From assembly GCF_963678635.1 (NCBI RefSeq), contig NC_087068.1, forward strand, positions 188,001 to 252,000: a DNA stretch of 64,000 nt, in the 5' to 3' direction. This stretch comes from Symsagittifera roscoffensis. Its lineage: Eukaryota; Xenacoelomorpha; Acoela; Convolutidae. Made by a program: the position numbers and the translations under genes. The notes beneath the pieces are model-generated. The model was not told the origin of the DNA, did not search any database, and saw nothing but the letters and a program-made list of their open reading frames with translations. Shown in pieces: positions 25,932 to 36,418 of the stretch. Numbering within the stretch: position 1 is the stretch's first letter; every line of letters begins with the position of its first letter.

Positions 25932-26813
25932 TGTAACATTCGCCCAAATATCACACAGCGACGGAGCGTAGAAAAAGTACCTATTAACGACTGGCAGGCG
26001 TCAGTTACCTTAATTCTACTCGTTTTTCACCGTCTCGACCTTGCCAGTTGATTTTCTGGTCTGTCTAGGGCAAAGTAAAAAGTTACCATTTTTAGGCCAT
26101 CAGTCAAACGACTTTTGATCAGCTTTCGTTTACATGCGAACACAACCACATAGCTGAGTCTCGGATCCTCAGACTACATGATTGTCATTAAAAACACGGC
26201 TCGAACAACCTATTTTAACATGTTTTTGTGTGACAGTTCTATAATAAATCCATTGGAGATGGATTGACCCTTTCCTTTTTCTAGCTACTCATACTCTGAA
26301 ATATTAAACAATAACGGTGTTAATTAAGATCTATGACATTATAGCAGCTATACAGTCAGTCTATACAGTCCCTTCACATAGACAGTCTCTGGGGGACCAA
26401 GCCTCCGCTCCCGTAATATTCTTGAGATAACACTCTTATCTCTTATTTTTCGTGTCCCGGGAGGGTCCCGTGGTAAATTTCTTCCCCCACTGAAGCCTCC
26501 TTCTCCACAAATTTCCGTCGCTAAGGTTCTTATCGTGTGTTATTGCCACGATAAGAGGCTTCGTAATTCTCCTGTCTCTGGTACGACTGTTCTTCACAAT
26601 ACATGGCGTCGTTGTGTTTTCCCGTCTTTTTTAGTCAAAATGGCCGTCTTTTTCTATTTCTCAGAAATGTTCACTCTTCAATCGAAATTTTAAACTTAAA
26701 AATTCTAGAACATTCTGACCCTCCTTCGCAACACTTTTTCGTTCATAAGGCCTTTAGTCGTTCTTTTTTACGTCGCCGGAAGGTTGTGCCGTGTCATCTG
26801 GCAGAATGGCACA
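25932..26813 (-). repeat. 3' LTR (882 bp)
   Basis: Matches 49471-50352 over its full length with 9 single-base differences, for example at ACT(A/G)CATG, CTATA(A/T)TAAAT, GAGG(G/A)TCCC and CAATA(C/T)ATGG. Begins TGTAAC and ends GGCACA on the plus strand, so TGTGCC...GTTACA in the sense direction. Confidence 0.97.
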
Positions 26814-26862
26814 TACTCCCCGGACAATCCCCATCAATGTCCCTATTGATCGCATAACACCG
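26814..26862 (-). promoter_or_regulatory. Region immediately 5' of the 3' LTR, polypurine-tract position
   Basis: In sense orientation the last bases before the LTR are GTCCGGGGAGTA. This is where plus-strand priming occurs in LTR elements, but only GGGGAG is all purine, so it is a weak tract. The surrounding 40 bases have a relative near the centre of the element (37470-37513). Confidence 0.45.
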
Positions 26863-27557
26863 GGTTATCGTCAAGTAGTTATCCAGTTTTCTGTAATCAA
26901 TCTTACAAATCGCATAAGAAAATGGAATTTCTCTACCCCACCTCAACTCACTACGTGTTCACAAATGGCATTGTACTACATCTCACTGCCTTTCAACATT
27001 TTCACAAAATTTGCACCATGAGGAGTGTCCTAGATAAAATTTCTTTTCTGACTACTTACGTCGTCTTGCCATAAAACTTCTTTTCGCTCTTTGTGATTAA
27101 AAAGTGGGACGTGGCACGGCCACGCACCCGTTAAAATTAACTTAACATTACTCACCAAGTATAATCAGTTATTTATGCGGTCCTTTCAATATTAAAACTA
27201 AGAAACTCTGTGGCTAGGAAAGTTCTTGAGTTACCCACCCTTCCAGAGCGAGTTTACTCAAACTTACCATGTCGCCACACAGTGAAGTTGTGTCTTACAC
27301 AGGTTAAAAACTTCAGTCGTGAATAAATAGGTAAATATACTCACCTAGGTTCCTCATATACATACATAAATAGCCATAACTAAAATCAACAATTTCAACA
27401 ATTTTAACAATTGCAACCTTATAGTTTGGTCTGACCAAACTAGATCAAAACAAAAAGTTTCACAAGTTCAATAATCAAAACTTGGTTGATTGGTTTAAGT
27501 TTTAGCACACAAATACAATCAAGTTTTCTCTCCTTCTCTTCTCTTCTTTGGTCATCT
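26863..27557 (-). other. 3' noncoding region between second giant frame and 3' LTR
   Basis: About 0.7 kb, AT-rich compared with the coding interior, without a frame that resembles a protein family. Confidence 0.5.
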
Positions 27558-30500
27558 TCATTCCATCACTTCTCCATCTTGATCTTCGCTGTCTTCCAAC
27601 ACTTTCTCCAGCATGTCCATGGAGTTGCGGGCCGTGCCCCAACTCTCCTGTTCCAACAGCCTCGGTTTGCAGCAAGGTAGCAAGTCCACATTCACCTTCT
27701 GCTCCCGGTTCCTGCAAAAGCTGTTGTGAAGACATAGGCTCACGTTTCGTTCTAGGTCAGCTCTTAAGACCTCTTTCTTCTCCTCTTCAGTAACACAAGG
27801 CGTTCCAGCTACCCGCTTCACCGCTGTGGTGACCGCGTTTCTGTGCGTCAAGAATGCTCTCTTATAGGCTCCTGGTCCTATATCTAGCCGGAAATATTGA
27901 TAGGTTTCCGTGTTCCTCGACATATGACGCTTCGCGCGTTCATACATCCATGACGTCATCACTGCACGGAACCAAGGCATCAATCTTTGCCTTGACCATA
28001 TTCTTTCAATGGCTTTAGGTATCCTCAGAACCTTGCAGGTGGTTCTGAAAAGATCCAATTCACGACTCATCTTCACGTTGCTCAGCTGCTCAGGAGTCGG
28101 CACGGCCGTCTCCTGCTGACTTGTGTCCGCGTTAGCCTCCAGCCATCTCACTGCTAGCATGGCGCTAACCACCACGATTGACACCTGTTGATTCTGATCG
28201 GGCAACCCCATAGAGTACAACTCCTCCACGTCCCATACTAGGATCAGATTCCCGCGTTTGGGGTACCACAACGACTGCGCCAAGCAGTGGCAAGGATATT
28301 CCCCATGGGTCCTCACTATGTTCCTTCGGTTCCGATACCCTGAGGCTCCCAGCAACGGTTCCACTTCCATCAGAATTTTATGTAAATCGTCTTTCTCTTC
28401 TAGTGTGGGGAATTCAGTGGGTAACGCTCCACTCGCTTTCTGTTTCTGGAACTCACTCACGTTACCTTCGTTCAGTCTCATGAACTCTTCACCCACAACG
28501 TCTTGCAACTCGCCTTCGGATCTCTTCGGGACTGCCCGAAAGATCTTTGCCAACAAGTCATATGACCTTTCTGACATTCTGGCCAACCTCACGCACTTTG
28601 GCACAGAGAAAAGTTGGTCAACCAACACTTGTTGCGTCCTAGCATCCATCACTACCATGTGCGTAGGATACTTGCTATTACAATATGGCGCGGAGCTTGA
28701 ACCCACCATATATTTTGAACCAGTAGGTCTGTGATAGGCTTCACTATCCTTCAGATTCATTTCCTTTTCTAGAGCTTCTCGCCAGCCTCCAATCTTCTGC
28801 TCTGTCTGTAATGCTCCAGGGAATATTTCCACGCTGAGGGACGTCACTATCTCATGGGCACGCTCCAGGCGCTCGAGCGATTCTATCGAACTCGTCATGC
28901 TACAAAATCCCAAGGCTGTGATCAAGCTTACGTCTGTCACCCCATGGCAGTCTGCGACCAACTCCATGGCACTCTTATCTGACATGCTCAATCTTCCGTA
29001 CAATCGTGCCAGTTGTCGATGCTGCTCGCTCAGCGTAACCAGGCAGTGTCCCAGGTTACAAACATGTCCTTCCATCCCACTGTGTTGAGCCAAGCATGTG
29101 CCTTGCTTCAACCAATTACTCGATGGACTTTCCTCAGGCAGCTCCGTGGATGGATTGCCCTTCCGCTTCGTCGACTTCATGGCCAGAATATGGTGTATCA
29201 TGGCCAGATCATGTAAACTTGCGTCATCGTCTAGGCCTAACGTGATATCCGCCGTCATGTCCCAGATTAAACCGGCATTGGGATGAGGGCACCAAGAAGG
29301 CTTCATGAGTTCCCACATCGTCACTAGACTGGTTTTCAAGGGACCGTCCCAAGAACCACAATCAAAACTCACTGGCCCCTTTAGCTCGGGAACCGAGGGT
29401 TCGACCACTCGTTCTTCCAAAATAATTCCCAGCTTGGGTTGTTCCACCATCAGCATCCCAGTTTCTTTAATACGTTCGACCCAGAAATCGAGTACTATGA
29501 CTTGCTCATAGTCGAAGTACGCTTCCCTGGCTTCTTCATTCACGAAGGGATTATACGCCATCCCCGGTATGCCAGACACATATTGGAATGACTTCAGTTT
29601 CCCTAGTGTTGCAAACTCTTTTTGTCCTCTGACCGCTTCAATCAACTCCCGGCTCACTTTCAATTCTTTGTTGGAATATCTTCTCACCTCTTCCAACTTG
29701 CGATAGCTTTCCATATCATTCGACTCCTTGCTTGGCACGGTCAATGGCATGTCCTGATATAGTTCCAGGAGTGCCCTAAGGAAGTTCCTTTCACAATCAA
29801 CTCCCTTTTGCCGAATGATCTTTATGCATTCTCCCAAAACAGGAGTGGGGATACGATCCACCACGAACCTGACAAAGCAAATGGCATCCTTACGCTTAGC
29901 CCATGCTATCGCAGAATCGTCTTTCGAAATCAACGCTCGCAGAGCTTCCATCAACTCTAGTTCCTGTTCCCGTGATTTCGAATCATTACTGGCTTCATAC
30001 TCCGCTCTCTTGATGCCCATCATGCACCAAGCCAACCGTACTTGCAGATCAGTTCTCACGCAAGGATGAGCCAGGTATGCCGCCACCGTAGCAGGTGCAT
30101 GCATCGCCTCGTCGAAGTATCTCTGGAGGGCCGCCCTCCAGGAGATTTCTAGCAATTTTTCCAATCCGACTTCATTCGCTTCAGAGGACATTACCGTTCC
30201 GTATTCTTTTCGATTTAAGTTCGAATTCTCCGTGAGCTCTTTCTGATATTCCTGCATGACTCGCTTCTCGCTCCAAGCCATCAGGTGCCCTCTCGCGGAG
30301 TTCCTCGCTTTCAACATCTCCACATAACCCCCTGCCGGATCTCCCATGTGGACCGATTCCGGCACAGTTATTCGACTGTACTCGACCACATCGAGTTGTC
30401 CTTCCAGTTTCAACTTGGCCATGTTGATTCGCGAGGGTCTATAATCTTCAAGTCCTCCAGATCCACATTGACTGAGGATTTCCATTTCTAACTTAGTGTC

Positions 30501-33353
30501 TGCCAGGGTTCGCGCCGTCTTCTTCGATCTCGTAGCGGTTATGGTCAGACCTGCCAAGAGCATAGGGGGTATCAGGTTTTCTTTTTCTCCCCCGGCTGGT
30601 GTCGCACCATCTCCTTGCCCGCTCTCGCCTGACCGACCCGTACTAATCAGAGAGGTCACCACGGTCTTGGCTTTTGACTTCACCACCCTCTGGTTCACGA
30701 CTCGACTCCCTGTCTTTCCTTTCAGTCTTTTCAGCCCTTTTTTGGCTCGTCTAACAAGTAACTTCTTTGTGCCCTGCTGATCATCGGCACTGTCTTCTGT
30801 AACTGACTCGGTCAGAACATCCGACTCCATGGAGTTCACTGTTTTCTCCAGGACCTCACGCATGATGGGTTGATTCAATCCCACCTTCATTATGGATTGT
30901 GTCTCATATCGTCGTATCACGTCCCACGATTTTTCCATGAAGTTCACTCGTCTCCAGGTTGCTCCTGTCTTGCCTTCCAGTTCCATTTGATATCTTTCCC
31001 ATTCCTCTTCTGGTAACGTACTGAGGAATGATATCTTCATCGACTCTTCGATTTTCCTCCTCCTCGGTGATTCATGAAGCAGTCTCTGCGGATCCTTGCT
31101 TCGGCACTCTCTAGCCTGGCTTATTGGGTCCATCGGAGATAGATCGGCCGACGCCTCCTTTGTAGGGGACATGAAAGACGATGGCGTCATTAGCAGTAGA
31201 CTCCCATCGACCTCCCCATCGTCGTCTTCACTGAACCGGTATTCTAGCAAGTCCCTCTCCAACGCTCCTAGATCGGTCTCTCCCGGTTTTTCAGTCTTAC
31301 TTCCGGTCTCGTCATCATTATCGTCCTGATCCATCAATTCATCGTCATCCGCATCAGGCTTCGGCTTGGGTTCCGAGGGTCCTTGTCGTGCGTCTGTGCC
31401 CGAATCCGGCCGAGCCGGTACGGTCATGTCTCCTGTGTGATAAAACAATTCACCATCCACCAGGAATTCTACTAACTCCTCGCCATGTGGAGCCAGGTCT
31501 TCTATCGTTATATATGAGCCTCCTCTGCTCTCCCTTGCCACCTCCAGCATCACTACTTTCGCTTCTCCTGACCACTTCAGTCTCGATAAGTCATCCGTGG
31601 GAGAATACACTTCGTTCCACGTTTCAGCCGGGACCTCTGGTCTCCTGGAGGGTAGTGCCTTGATCTTTTTCCTGCTCCAAGCATCAGGGAATGAGAAGTC
31701 AAAAGTGTGCGCGGCGGCAGCGTTCCAGCTGATGAAGCGCGGCTCCATCCCTCCACTCCACTTCAGCATTCTCTTCTCTGCGTCACGAGCTGCTCCGATG
31801 CGAGGGGCAATGATGGGAGATGTGACTCCCAACAACATCCTCCTTATCGGTGGATATCGAGGGCATTGGTCCGGCAGCGGCCTGGACCCAGGAAGCCATG
31901 TTTGCTGATTCTCTTTCGCGTGGGTGTAGGCTCCTGGCAATTGAGGTACTCCCACAGCCTCTCCTGTTTCTTTCACCACTGGTCTCAAATTCCAAAGTTT
32001 TGGGTTAAACTGGATGTGGGACAGATCCTCACGGCCCATTCGGCACTTGAAGTGGTTGTTGAAGTCCATCAACACCCAGCCTGGCTCTGCTATTCTTCCG
32101 AACAGCCTATCGTCGCTAGCCAGCCTTCTCAGTTCACTCTGCTCTACCCAATTCAGCACGGAACAATCCACGACTGAGACTAGGTTGACGTACAACACCG
32201 AATTCCTGTACGCTTTAACTTGCACATCCGGGAACGCAAAGGACATCACCGGTCCATACACCACTGTGACGAATTCCCTCAGCCCGTGCACCAGAGCCAA
32301 CGGATCAATCCGCATCATGACAGCCAAGTCCGTCAGTAAGGAAATGCCACAATACTGCTTACATTCGCCTGCGTTCGTCGCCACCTTGTCTTCTCCCGTG
32401 ACGCTTCTGTTCTGTTGCAAGAGGTATTGAAGCAGGAGAGTCCTCCAGTCTTTCATCTTCTTGAGCGAGGCGGTTTCCAACTGTGCATTGAACTCACGAC
32501 TGGGTCCCTGTAGTTGTTCAGGATAACGCAACAGCACAAGCAAGTCACCCAGTCGACCGTAGGTCATGGCAATCAGAGTCAGGAGTCCATCCAATCTCAA
32601 ATCTGCCAACGCTTGGGTAAAGAGGTTTGCCGGTCCTTTCACAAAGTTTTCATGACCAAATGTCACGTATAAGGCTAGCACAAGGCCAATCGACAACTTC
32701 CTGATGTCCTTGACGAAACTCGCGATCAGGTTCCTAGATGCCTTCGGATAGCACGTCGATAGGAAAGATGGCGTCCATCCCACTCCCATTCCACCCAAGA
32801 TAGCATCTGATCGTTCATACTGTGCCTTCGTGGCCAGCACGTCAGCTTGGAACTTGTCCAGCGACATCGTGTTTACGTCTTGCATCAGTTTCAACATCTT
32901 GCCTCCAGCTAACTCCCGGGCATCAAATAGGTTCTTTAGATACACGTGTATCTCTTTAATTATTGCCGGCGCATGCTCGAACGCGTCCACACCCAAGGTG
33001 CACAGCCTCGGTGACAAATACAACCATACGTTGTTGTGCGGCTTCATACGCAAAGCCATTGCCATGAGGTCCTCCTCCGCTGACGTCATATTCTTTTTGA
33101 TCATCCTTCCCTGCTCATTCTCTGCATGATCCATCTGTCTGAACCAGAGATCATCAGCCACCTGTTGTACTAACAGATGATCGTCATCTACCCCTGGTCT
33201 TAACTTCAGTAATCTGGCGAAGTTGGACAGCTCCAACCCCAGAATTTCATCTAGCACCAACCGAGTTGTGCTACAATCTCTGAGCCCTTGTATGGCGTTG
33301 GAAATGTCAGCCCAAACAGCGGGAAGCTCAGATCGGGATGGGTAGTAATTATC
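27558..33353 (-). CDS. Second polyprotein, C-terminal part (about 1,930 codons), unrecognised
   Basis: An uninterrupted frame of 1,931 codons plus stop, counted from the codon at 33353. No ATG occurs until 33134, so it is unlikely to start on its own; an 8-bp tandem duplication at 33353-33368 separates it from the preceding SGNH frame. Residue numbers here count from the TTG codon at 33260. An acidic stretch (635-685, many Asp/Glu) is followed by a Lys/Arg-rich stretch (831-866) that could bind nucleic acid or direct nuclear import. The rest looks globular and largely helical. The first 30 codons after the duplication read like the end of the second SGNH-like domain. I recognise no enzyme motif, envelope-like signal peptide or transmembrane helix in the rest. 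Function unknown; its length and open state argue for recent selection. Confidence 0.8.
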   Translation of the reverse strand, partial: DNYYPSRSELPAVWADISNAIQGLRDCSTTRLVLDEILGLELSNFARLLKLRPGVDDDHLLVQQVADDLWFRQMDHAENEQGRMIKKNMTSAEEDLMAMALRMKPHNNVWLYLSPRLCTLGVDAFEHAPAIIKEIHVYLKNLFDARELAGGKMLKLMQDVNTMSLDKFQADVLATKAQYERSDAILGGMGVGWTPSFLSTCYPKASRNLIASFVKDIRKLSIGLVLALYVTFGHENFVKGPANLFTQALADLRLDGLLTLIAMTYGRLGDLLVLLRYPEQLQGPSREFNAQLETASLKKMKDWRTLLLQYLLQQNRSVTGEDKVATNAGECKQYCGISLLTDLAVMMRIDPLALVHGLREFVTVVYGPVMSFAFPDVQVKAYRNSVLYVNLVSVVDCSVLNWVEQSELRRLASDDRLFGRIAEPGWVLMDFNNHFKCRMGREDLSHIQFNPKLWNLRPVVKETGEAVGVPQLPGAYTHAKENQQTWLPGSRPLPDQCPRYPPIRRMLLGVTSPIIAPRIGAARDAEKRMLKWSGGMEPRFISWNAAAAHTFDFSFPDAWSRKKIKALPSRRPEVPAETWNEVYSPTDDLSRLKWSGEAKVVMLEVARESRGGSYITIEDLAPHGEELVEFLVDGELFYHTGDMTVPARPDSGTDARQGPSEPKPKPDADDDELMDQDDNDDETGSKTEKPGETDLGALERDLLEYRFSEDDDGEVDGSLLLMTPSSFMSPTKEASADLSPMDPISQARECRSKDPQRLLHESPRRRKIEESMKISFLSTLPEEEWERYQMELEGKTGATWRRVNFMEKSWDVIRRYETQSIMKVGLNQPIMREVLEKTVNSMESDVLTESVTEDSADDQQGTKKLLVRRAKKGLKRLKGKTGSRVVNQRVVKSKAKTVVTSLISTGRSGESGQGDGATPAGGEKENLIPPMLLAGLTITATRSKKTARTLADTKLEMEILSQCGSGGLEDYRPSRINMAKLKLEGQLDVVEYSRITVPESVHMGDPAGGYVEMLKARNSARGHLMAWSEKRVMQEYQKELTENSNLNRKEYGTVMSSEANEVGLEKLLEISWRAALQRYFDEAMHAPATVAAYLAHPCVRTDLQVRLAWCMMGIKRAEYEASNDSKSREQELELMEALRALISKDDSAIAWAKRKDAICFVRFVVDRIPTPVLGECIKIIRQKGVDCERNFLRALLELYQDMPLTVPSKESNDMESYRKLEEVRRYSNKELKVSRELIEAVRGQKEFATLGKLKSFQYVSGIPGMAYNPFVNEEAREAYFDYEQVIVLDFWVERIKETGMLMVEQPKLGIILEERVVEPSVPELKGPVSFDCGSWDGPLKTSLVTMWELMKPSWCPHPNAGLIWDMTADITLGLDDDASLHDLAMIHHILAMKSTKRKGNPSTELPEESPSSNWLKQGTCLAQHSGMEGHVCNLGHCLVTLSEQHRQLARLYGRLSMSDKSAMELVADCHGVTDVSLITALGFCSMTSSIESLERLERAHEIVTSLSVEIFPGALQTEQKIGGWREALEKEMNLKDSEAYHRPTGSKYMVGSSSAPYCNSKYPTHMVVMDARTQQVLVDQLFSVPKCVRLARMSERSYDLLAKIFRAVPKRSEGELQDVVGEEFMRLNEGNVSEFQKQKASGALPTEFPTLEEKDDLHKILMEVEPLLGASGYRNRRNIVRTHGEYPCHCLAQSLWYPKRGNLILVWDVEELYSMGLPDQNQQVSIVVVSAMLAVRWLEANADTSQQETAVPTPEQLSNVKMSRELDLFRTTCKVLRIPKAIERIWSRQRLMPWFRAVMTSWMYERAKRHMSRNTETYQYFRLDIGPGAYKRAFLTHRNAVTTAVKRVAGTPCVTEEEKKEVLRADLERNVSLCLHNSFCRNREQKVNVDLLPCCKPRLLEQESWGTARNSMDMLEKVLEDSEDQDGEVME

Positions 33354-33368
33354 TACTCTGCTACTCTG
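33353..33368 (-). repeat. 8-bp tandem duplication causing a frameshift
   Basis: CTACTCTG occurs twice in a row on the plus strand (33353-33360, 33361-33368). Eight bases shift the frame. The SGNH frame meets TAG within the duplication, while the downstream frame is open on the other side. One copy fewer would make the two frames continuous, so this is the likely lesion. Confidence 0.85.
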
Positions 33369-36300
33369 TTCGGGGCAGGAATAATCACGTTGAATATCCC
33401 CTCTGCTATCGTTGTGACCATTGTGTACACAAATTGAAGGGGTTCTGGCAACGCAGCGTAGCCTGGTGACAATACAAAGATCACCTTCACCACATTCATG
33501 GTGAAGCGTTGTCTTGCTGCTGCCTCTACCTCGGCCATCGCCGAGAGCAGTGTCATTATCACCTCCCCTATGACCTCGTTACTCGGGATCGACCCATCCG
33601 TCAGACGTGACAATAAGCCCCTGCTTTGCAGATGATCATTTGAGCCCGCAACCACTATTACCTGCGGCTCCATACTGACCACCCTTCGCACACTTATCAT
33701 CATGCCGATTGCTTGTCCCCAGTCCAATTTAGGTGCCGTCAAGAAAATCACATCAGGCCAGAAGAGAGAACGGGGCGTGCAGAGATAATCGGAGCCGGCC
33801 ACAATCAGATACTTGGCAGCCTTCATGTCCAAGGGATCATAAGCTGCAAAAAGGCCATCGCCTATTGGGGCCTTCAGTTTCCCATATCTCTTATCGTCTC
33901 CAACCACCGTTGTCGTTCGGGGGTAGTCCCTTGAATACTCGCCAGGCGTCTGACCGGGTGGTTTAGCAAACTGCCTGTACATCTTGTGATGCTTGTTATT
34001 GGGCTTGTTCTCGGTCTGGAATTTGCCCTTGCGAGCAGGTGGTGTCCTTTCCCGGGTCCTATCTCGAACATCGGTGAGCGACCGGGTGTTGAAAGGTCCA
34101 AAGGTATTGTCATGAGGCAATCCATTCAAGTCTACATGTCGGAGTGAGGTCGAGGAGCTGAATTTCTCCTGCTCTGCTAGCAGCCAATCCACGCCCGGTA
34201 TCCGATAAAGTCGCGATACTGTGGGACTTTCTCCACCAGTCATTCTCATTGCGTCCTCCCGACACGTCAAGGTATTCATGTTCAACTTCGCCGACATGTC
34301 CGTCTTATACTGACCCCAATGACTAGGATCTGATCTATTCCAAAGCAGCCTGCTGCCTGATTCGATTCCCTCCGCTGGCACGGTACTTTTAGACGGTCCT
34401 GCTGTCGAAGCAGGATTTGTCGTGGCAGGCGGATCGTTCCTCCTAGACGCGGTCTGGGAGTTATTCCTGTTGCTCTGTTCCACCGATCTGCCGAGTCGGC
34501 TTCCAATCGATTGCGGCCTGGGAGGAGGAGCAGTCCCTAGCCTGTCTCTCACGTTTGAACTTGGAGCAACGGTTGCGGCTCCAACCGTCTCCGTTGCCAA
34601 GGGCCCTAGACGGTTGGCGAGGGATTCGGGCACGGTTGCCCTTATTCTACTCCCTCCGGTCGAATTGGTCCGAGCCAAAGAACCGGTCGCCCTCGACTCT
34701 TGCTCCGCTTCCCTCAATTGCGTCTGAAACACATCATTAATCCAATGCCTCCCACGTTGGGTATTGAAGTGCACTCCATCTTTAGTGAGCGCGATGTGGT
34801 CAGTCATGCGCAGCATATTTTCGAGATCCAGGAGTCGCAACTCGCCAGGGTTGTTCCTCACCAGATTGCGGGTCATTTCATTCCACCGCGTCACGTTGCC
34901 ATTCATGAAATCTGCAGCTATGGTGCCCACCAAAGGATTTGGTGGTATCGTGCACAAGATCACGAGCTTGGGTCTGTACTTTTCTTTCAATTCGTTCAAG
35001 AGACACACCAATAGAGGTTCCCACTTGTTCTCCGGAGTCACGGGGGCTCTCGAGACGTCATTGGTCCCCAGTATTATTATTAATGTATCCAGATGATCCT
35101 CGCTCTGGAATTCCATCATTTTGATGACCTGAGCCACTGAGGCTCCTCCAAAGGACAGAATGGTAGTCTGACCATAGACGAAGATCTCATTCAGATCTCT
35201 CACCAAACTGTCTCCAATGATCAAATGGCGACTCCCTGGGGGAATTACCTGGTCGTTCGTGGCGGGGTTCCAGCTCATGTCATTCAGGCAGGCTCGAGGA
35301 TGCTCGGCTGGCACTTGCGTGAACTGATGACGTGCCATCAGATTCTTCCTGATGTCTACCACGCGAGACTTCTCAAAGACTCCACCAGGCGCAGAACACG
35401 CTATCGTGCGGGTTGTTCGCTCCGAGCTATTTGATGAATGATCACGACGTTGGGAAGGAACGATCCTAACCAGTGTCCGCTCAGTGCCTCTGTTGATCTC
35501 ATCCATTGCGGCTCTGGCCACTTGGTTAAATGATTCCTGGAATTGAGGAGCTAGATAGGTGTCAGAAGGGTCTGCTATCGTGAACCTTTGACTCGAAGCA
35601 GACGGTCGTGTCTGCTGAGGAGCCTCGGGCCCCCTTGATGCACGCAAATCCAGAACCTCAGGTCCTCTCGATGCGCATAGCTCCTGCGCTGTCGTCTTGG
35701 GGCGCGTGTCGTTGGATCCCTCCGAGGATCTCATGCTCGCTAGGACTTCCGGTGACACTTGGCTCACCTTCGCCATATACAGCTCCTTCAGATGCTTTAT
35801 CTCATCCTCCTTGTAGGCCACCTGCAGATCTTCAAATTTCTTTTTCCATTCGTCTCTCTCTCGAGCTATCGCCCTGTACTCCTGAAGTTTGGCACACAGC
35901 TCGCTCTGATCTCTCTCCTTCTTCTCCAGTGTCTCAATCGTCTCCGACGTCTGGATCTCTATCTCGCTCACTCTCACTCTCTTCGGGGGAGGAGCAGCTG
36001 TTGGAGAGTCGACCGAGTGTGACGGGCCTGGCCCATTACGTTGTCTCTTCGCTCCGATGAGTGGCTGCGCAGGTTGGACGGGTAAGGGCATCTCACTTAG
36101 CCGGTGGTCCCTTTGCTCACCTAGTCCTGGCTCACGAGCCAGGTCGTGGCCAGACATTTCTCCACGCCTCCATCTCATCAATCGGTTTCGGCCTCTCTCG
36201 GCGGTCCCGGACTCACCGAAGGCCAACATCAACACGACTTCTGTAGGGCAATTCCCTCGACCCTCTCGTCCTAGTGCATTGAGGAGTGCGACCACAAACA

Positions 36301-36418
36301 TCGCCAACCCCGGGTCTTCTCGTGTGAAATCACAATCGATCAGCCGCTGATAGATCTCGTCTAGAGTCGCTCCTAGACTCGCTGAGAGGAATTCCATGAG
36401 TTCGTTCATGTCACCCAT
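33353..36418 (-). CDS. Second polyprotein, N-terminal part: SGNH/GDSL hydrolase domain plus a second SGNH-like domain (1,021 aa)
   Basis: Starts at ATG 36418. Residues 155-215 are heptad-like and probably a coiled coil. Residues 397-570 carry the SGNH hydrolase blocks: GDSL at 402-405 (nucleophile S404), GGAS at 424-427, GTND at 451-454 (N453) and DGVHF at 547-551 (D547, H550). All four catalytic blocks are present, so the domain could hydrolyse an ester. Residues 570-700 are Ser/Thr/Pro-rich and probably disordered. Residues 868-1021 look like a second, degenerate SGNH fold with AGSD (874-877) and GSND (925-928). SGNH esterase domains are known in ORF1 of CR1-type LINEs and in giant Penelope-like elements; I am not aware of a standard place for them in Ty3/gypsy. 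The frame ends in the 8-bp duplication. Confidence 0.85.
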   Translation of the reverse strand: MGDMNELMEFLSASLGATLDEIYQRLIDCDFTREDPGLAMFVVALLNALGREGRGNCPTEVVLMLAFGESGTAERGRNRLMRWRRGEMSGHDLAREPGLGEQRDHRLSEMPLPVQPAQPLIGAKRQRNGPGPSHSVDSPTAAPPPKRVRVSEIEIQTSETIETLEKKERDQSELCAKLQEYRAIARERDEWKKKFEDLQVAYKEDEIKHLKELYMAKVSQVSPEVLASMRSSEGSNDTRPKTTAQELCASRGPEVLDLRASRGPEAPQQTRPSASSQRFTIADPSDTYLAPQFQESFNQVARAAMDEINRGTERTLVRIVPSQRRDHSSNSSERTTRTIACSAPGGVFEKSRVVDIRKNLMARHQFTQVPAEHPRACLNDMSWNPATNDQVIPPGSRHLIIGDSLVRDLNEIFVYGQTTILSFGGASVAQVIKMMEFQSEDHLDTLIIILGTNDVSRAPVTPENKWEPLLVCLLNELKEKYRPKLVILCTIPPNPLVGTIAADFMNGNVTRWNEMTRNLVRNNPGELRLLDLENMLRMTDHIALTKDGVHFNTQRGRHWINDVFQTQLREAEQESRATGSLARTNSTGGSRIRATVPESLANRLGPLATETVGAATVAPSSNVRDRLGTAPPPRPQSIGSRLGRSVEQSNRNNSQTASRRNDPPATTNPASTAGPSKSTVPAEGIESGSRLLWNRSDPSHWGQYKTDMSAKLNMNTLTCREDAMRMTGGESPTVSRLYRIPGVDWLLAEQEKFSSSTSLRHVDLNGLPHDNTFGPFNTRSLTDVRDRTRERTPPARKGKFQTENKPNNKHHKMYRQFAKPPGQTPGEYSRDYPRTTTVVGDDKRYGKLKAPIGDGLFAAYDPLDMKAAKYLIVAGSDYLCTPRSLFWPDVIFLTAPKLDWGQAIGMMISVRRVVSMEPQVIVVAGSNDHLQSRGLLSRLTDGSIPSNEVIGEVIMTLLSAMAEVEAAARQRFTMNVVKVIFVLSPGYAALPEPLQFVYTMVTTIAEGIFNVIIPAPNRVAE

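Noticed and set aside
26603-26857. Frame of 84 codons in the LTR, and its counterpart at 50142-50465
   Set aside because: Lies on the antisense strand of the LTR and runs into satellite or interior sequence; no motif.
27558-36418. Envelope gene, as in gypsy-type errantiviruses
   Set aside because: I saw no signal peptide, furin-type site or transmembrane anchor in the second giant frame; the SGNH motifs give a better description of its N-terminal part.
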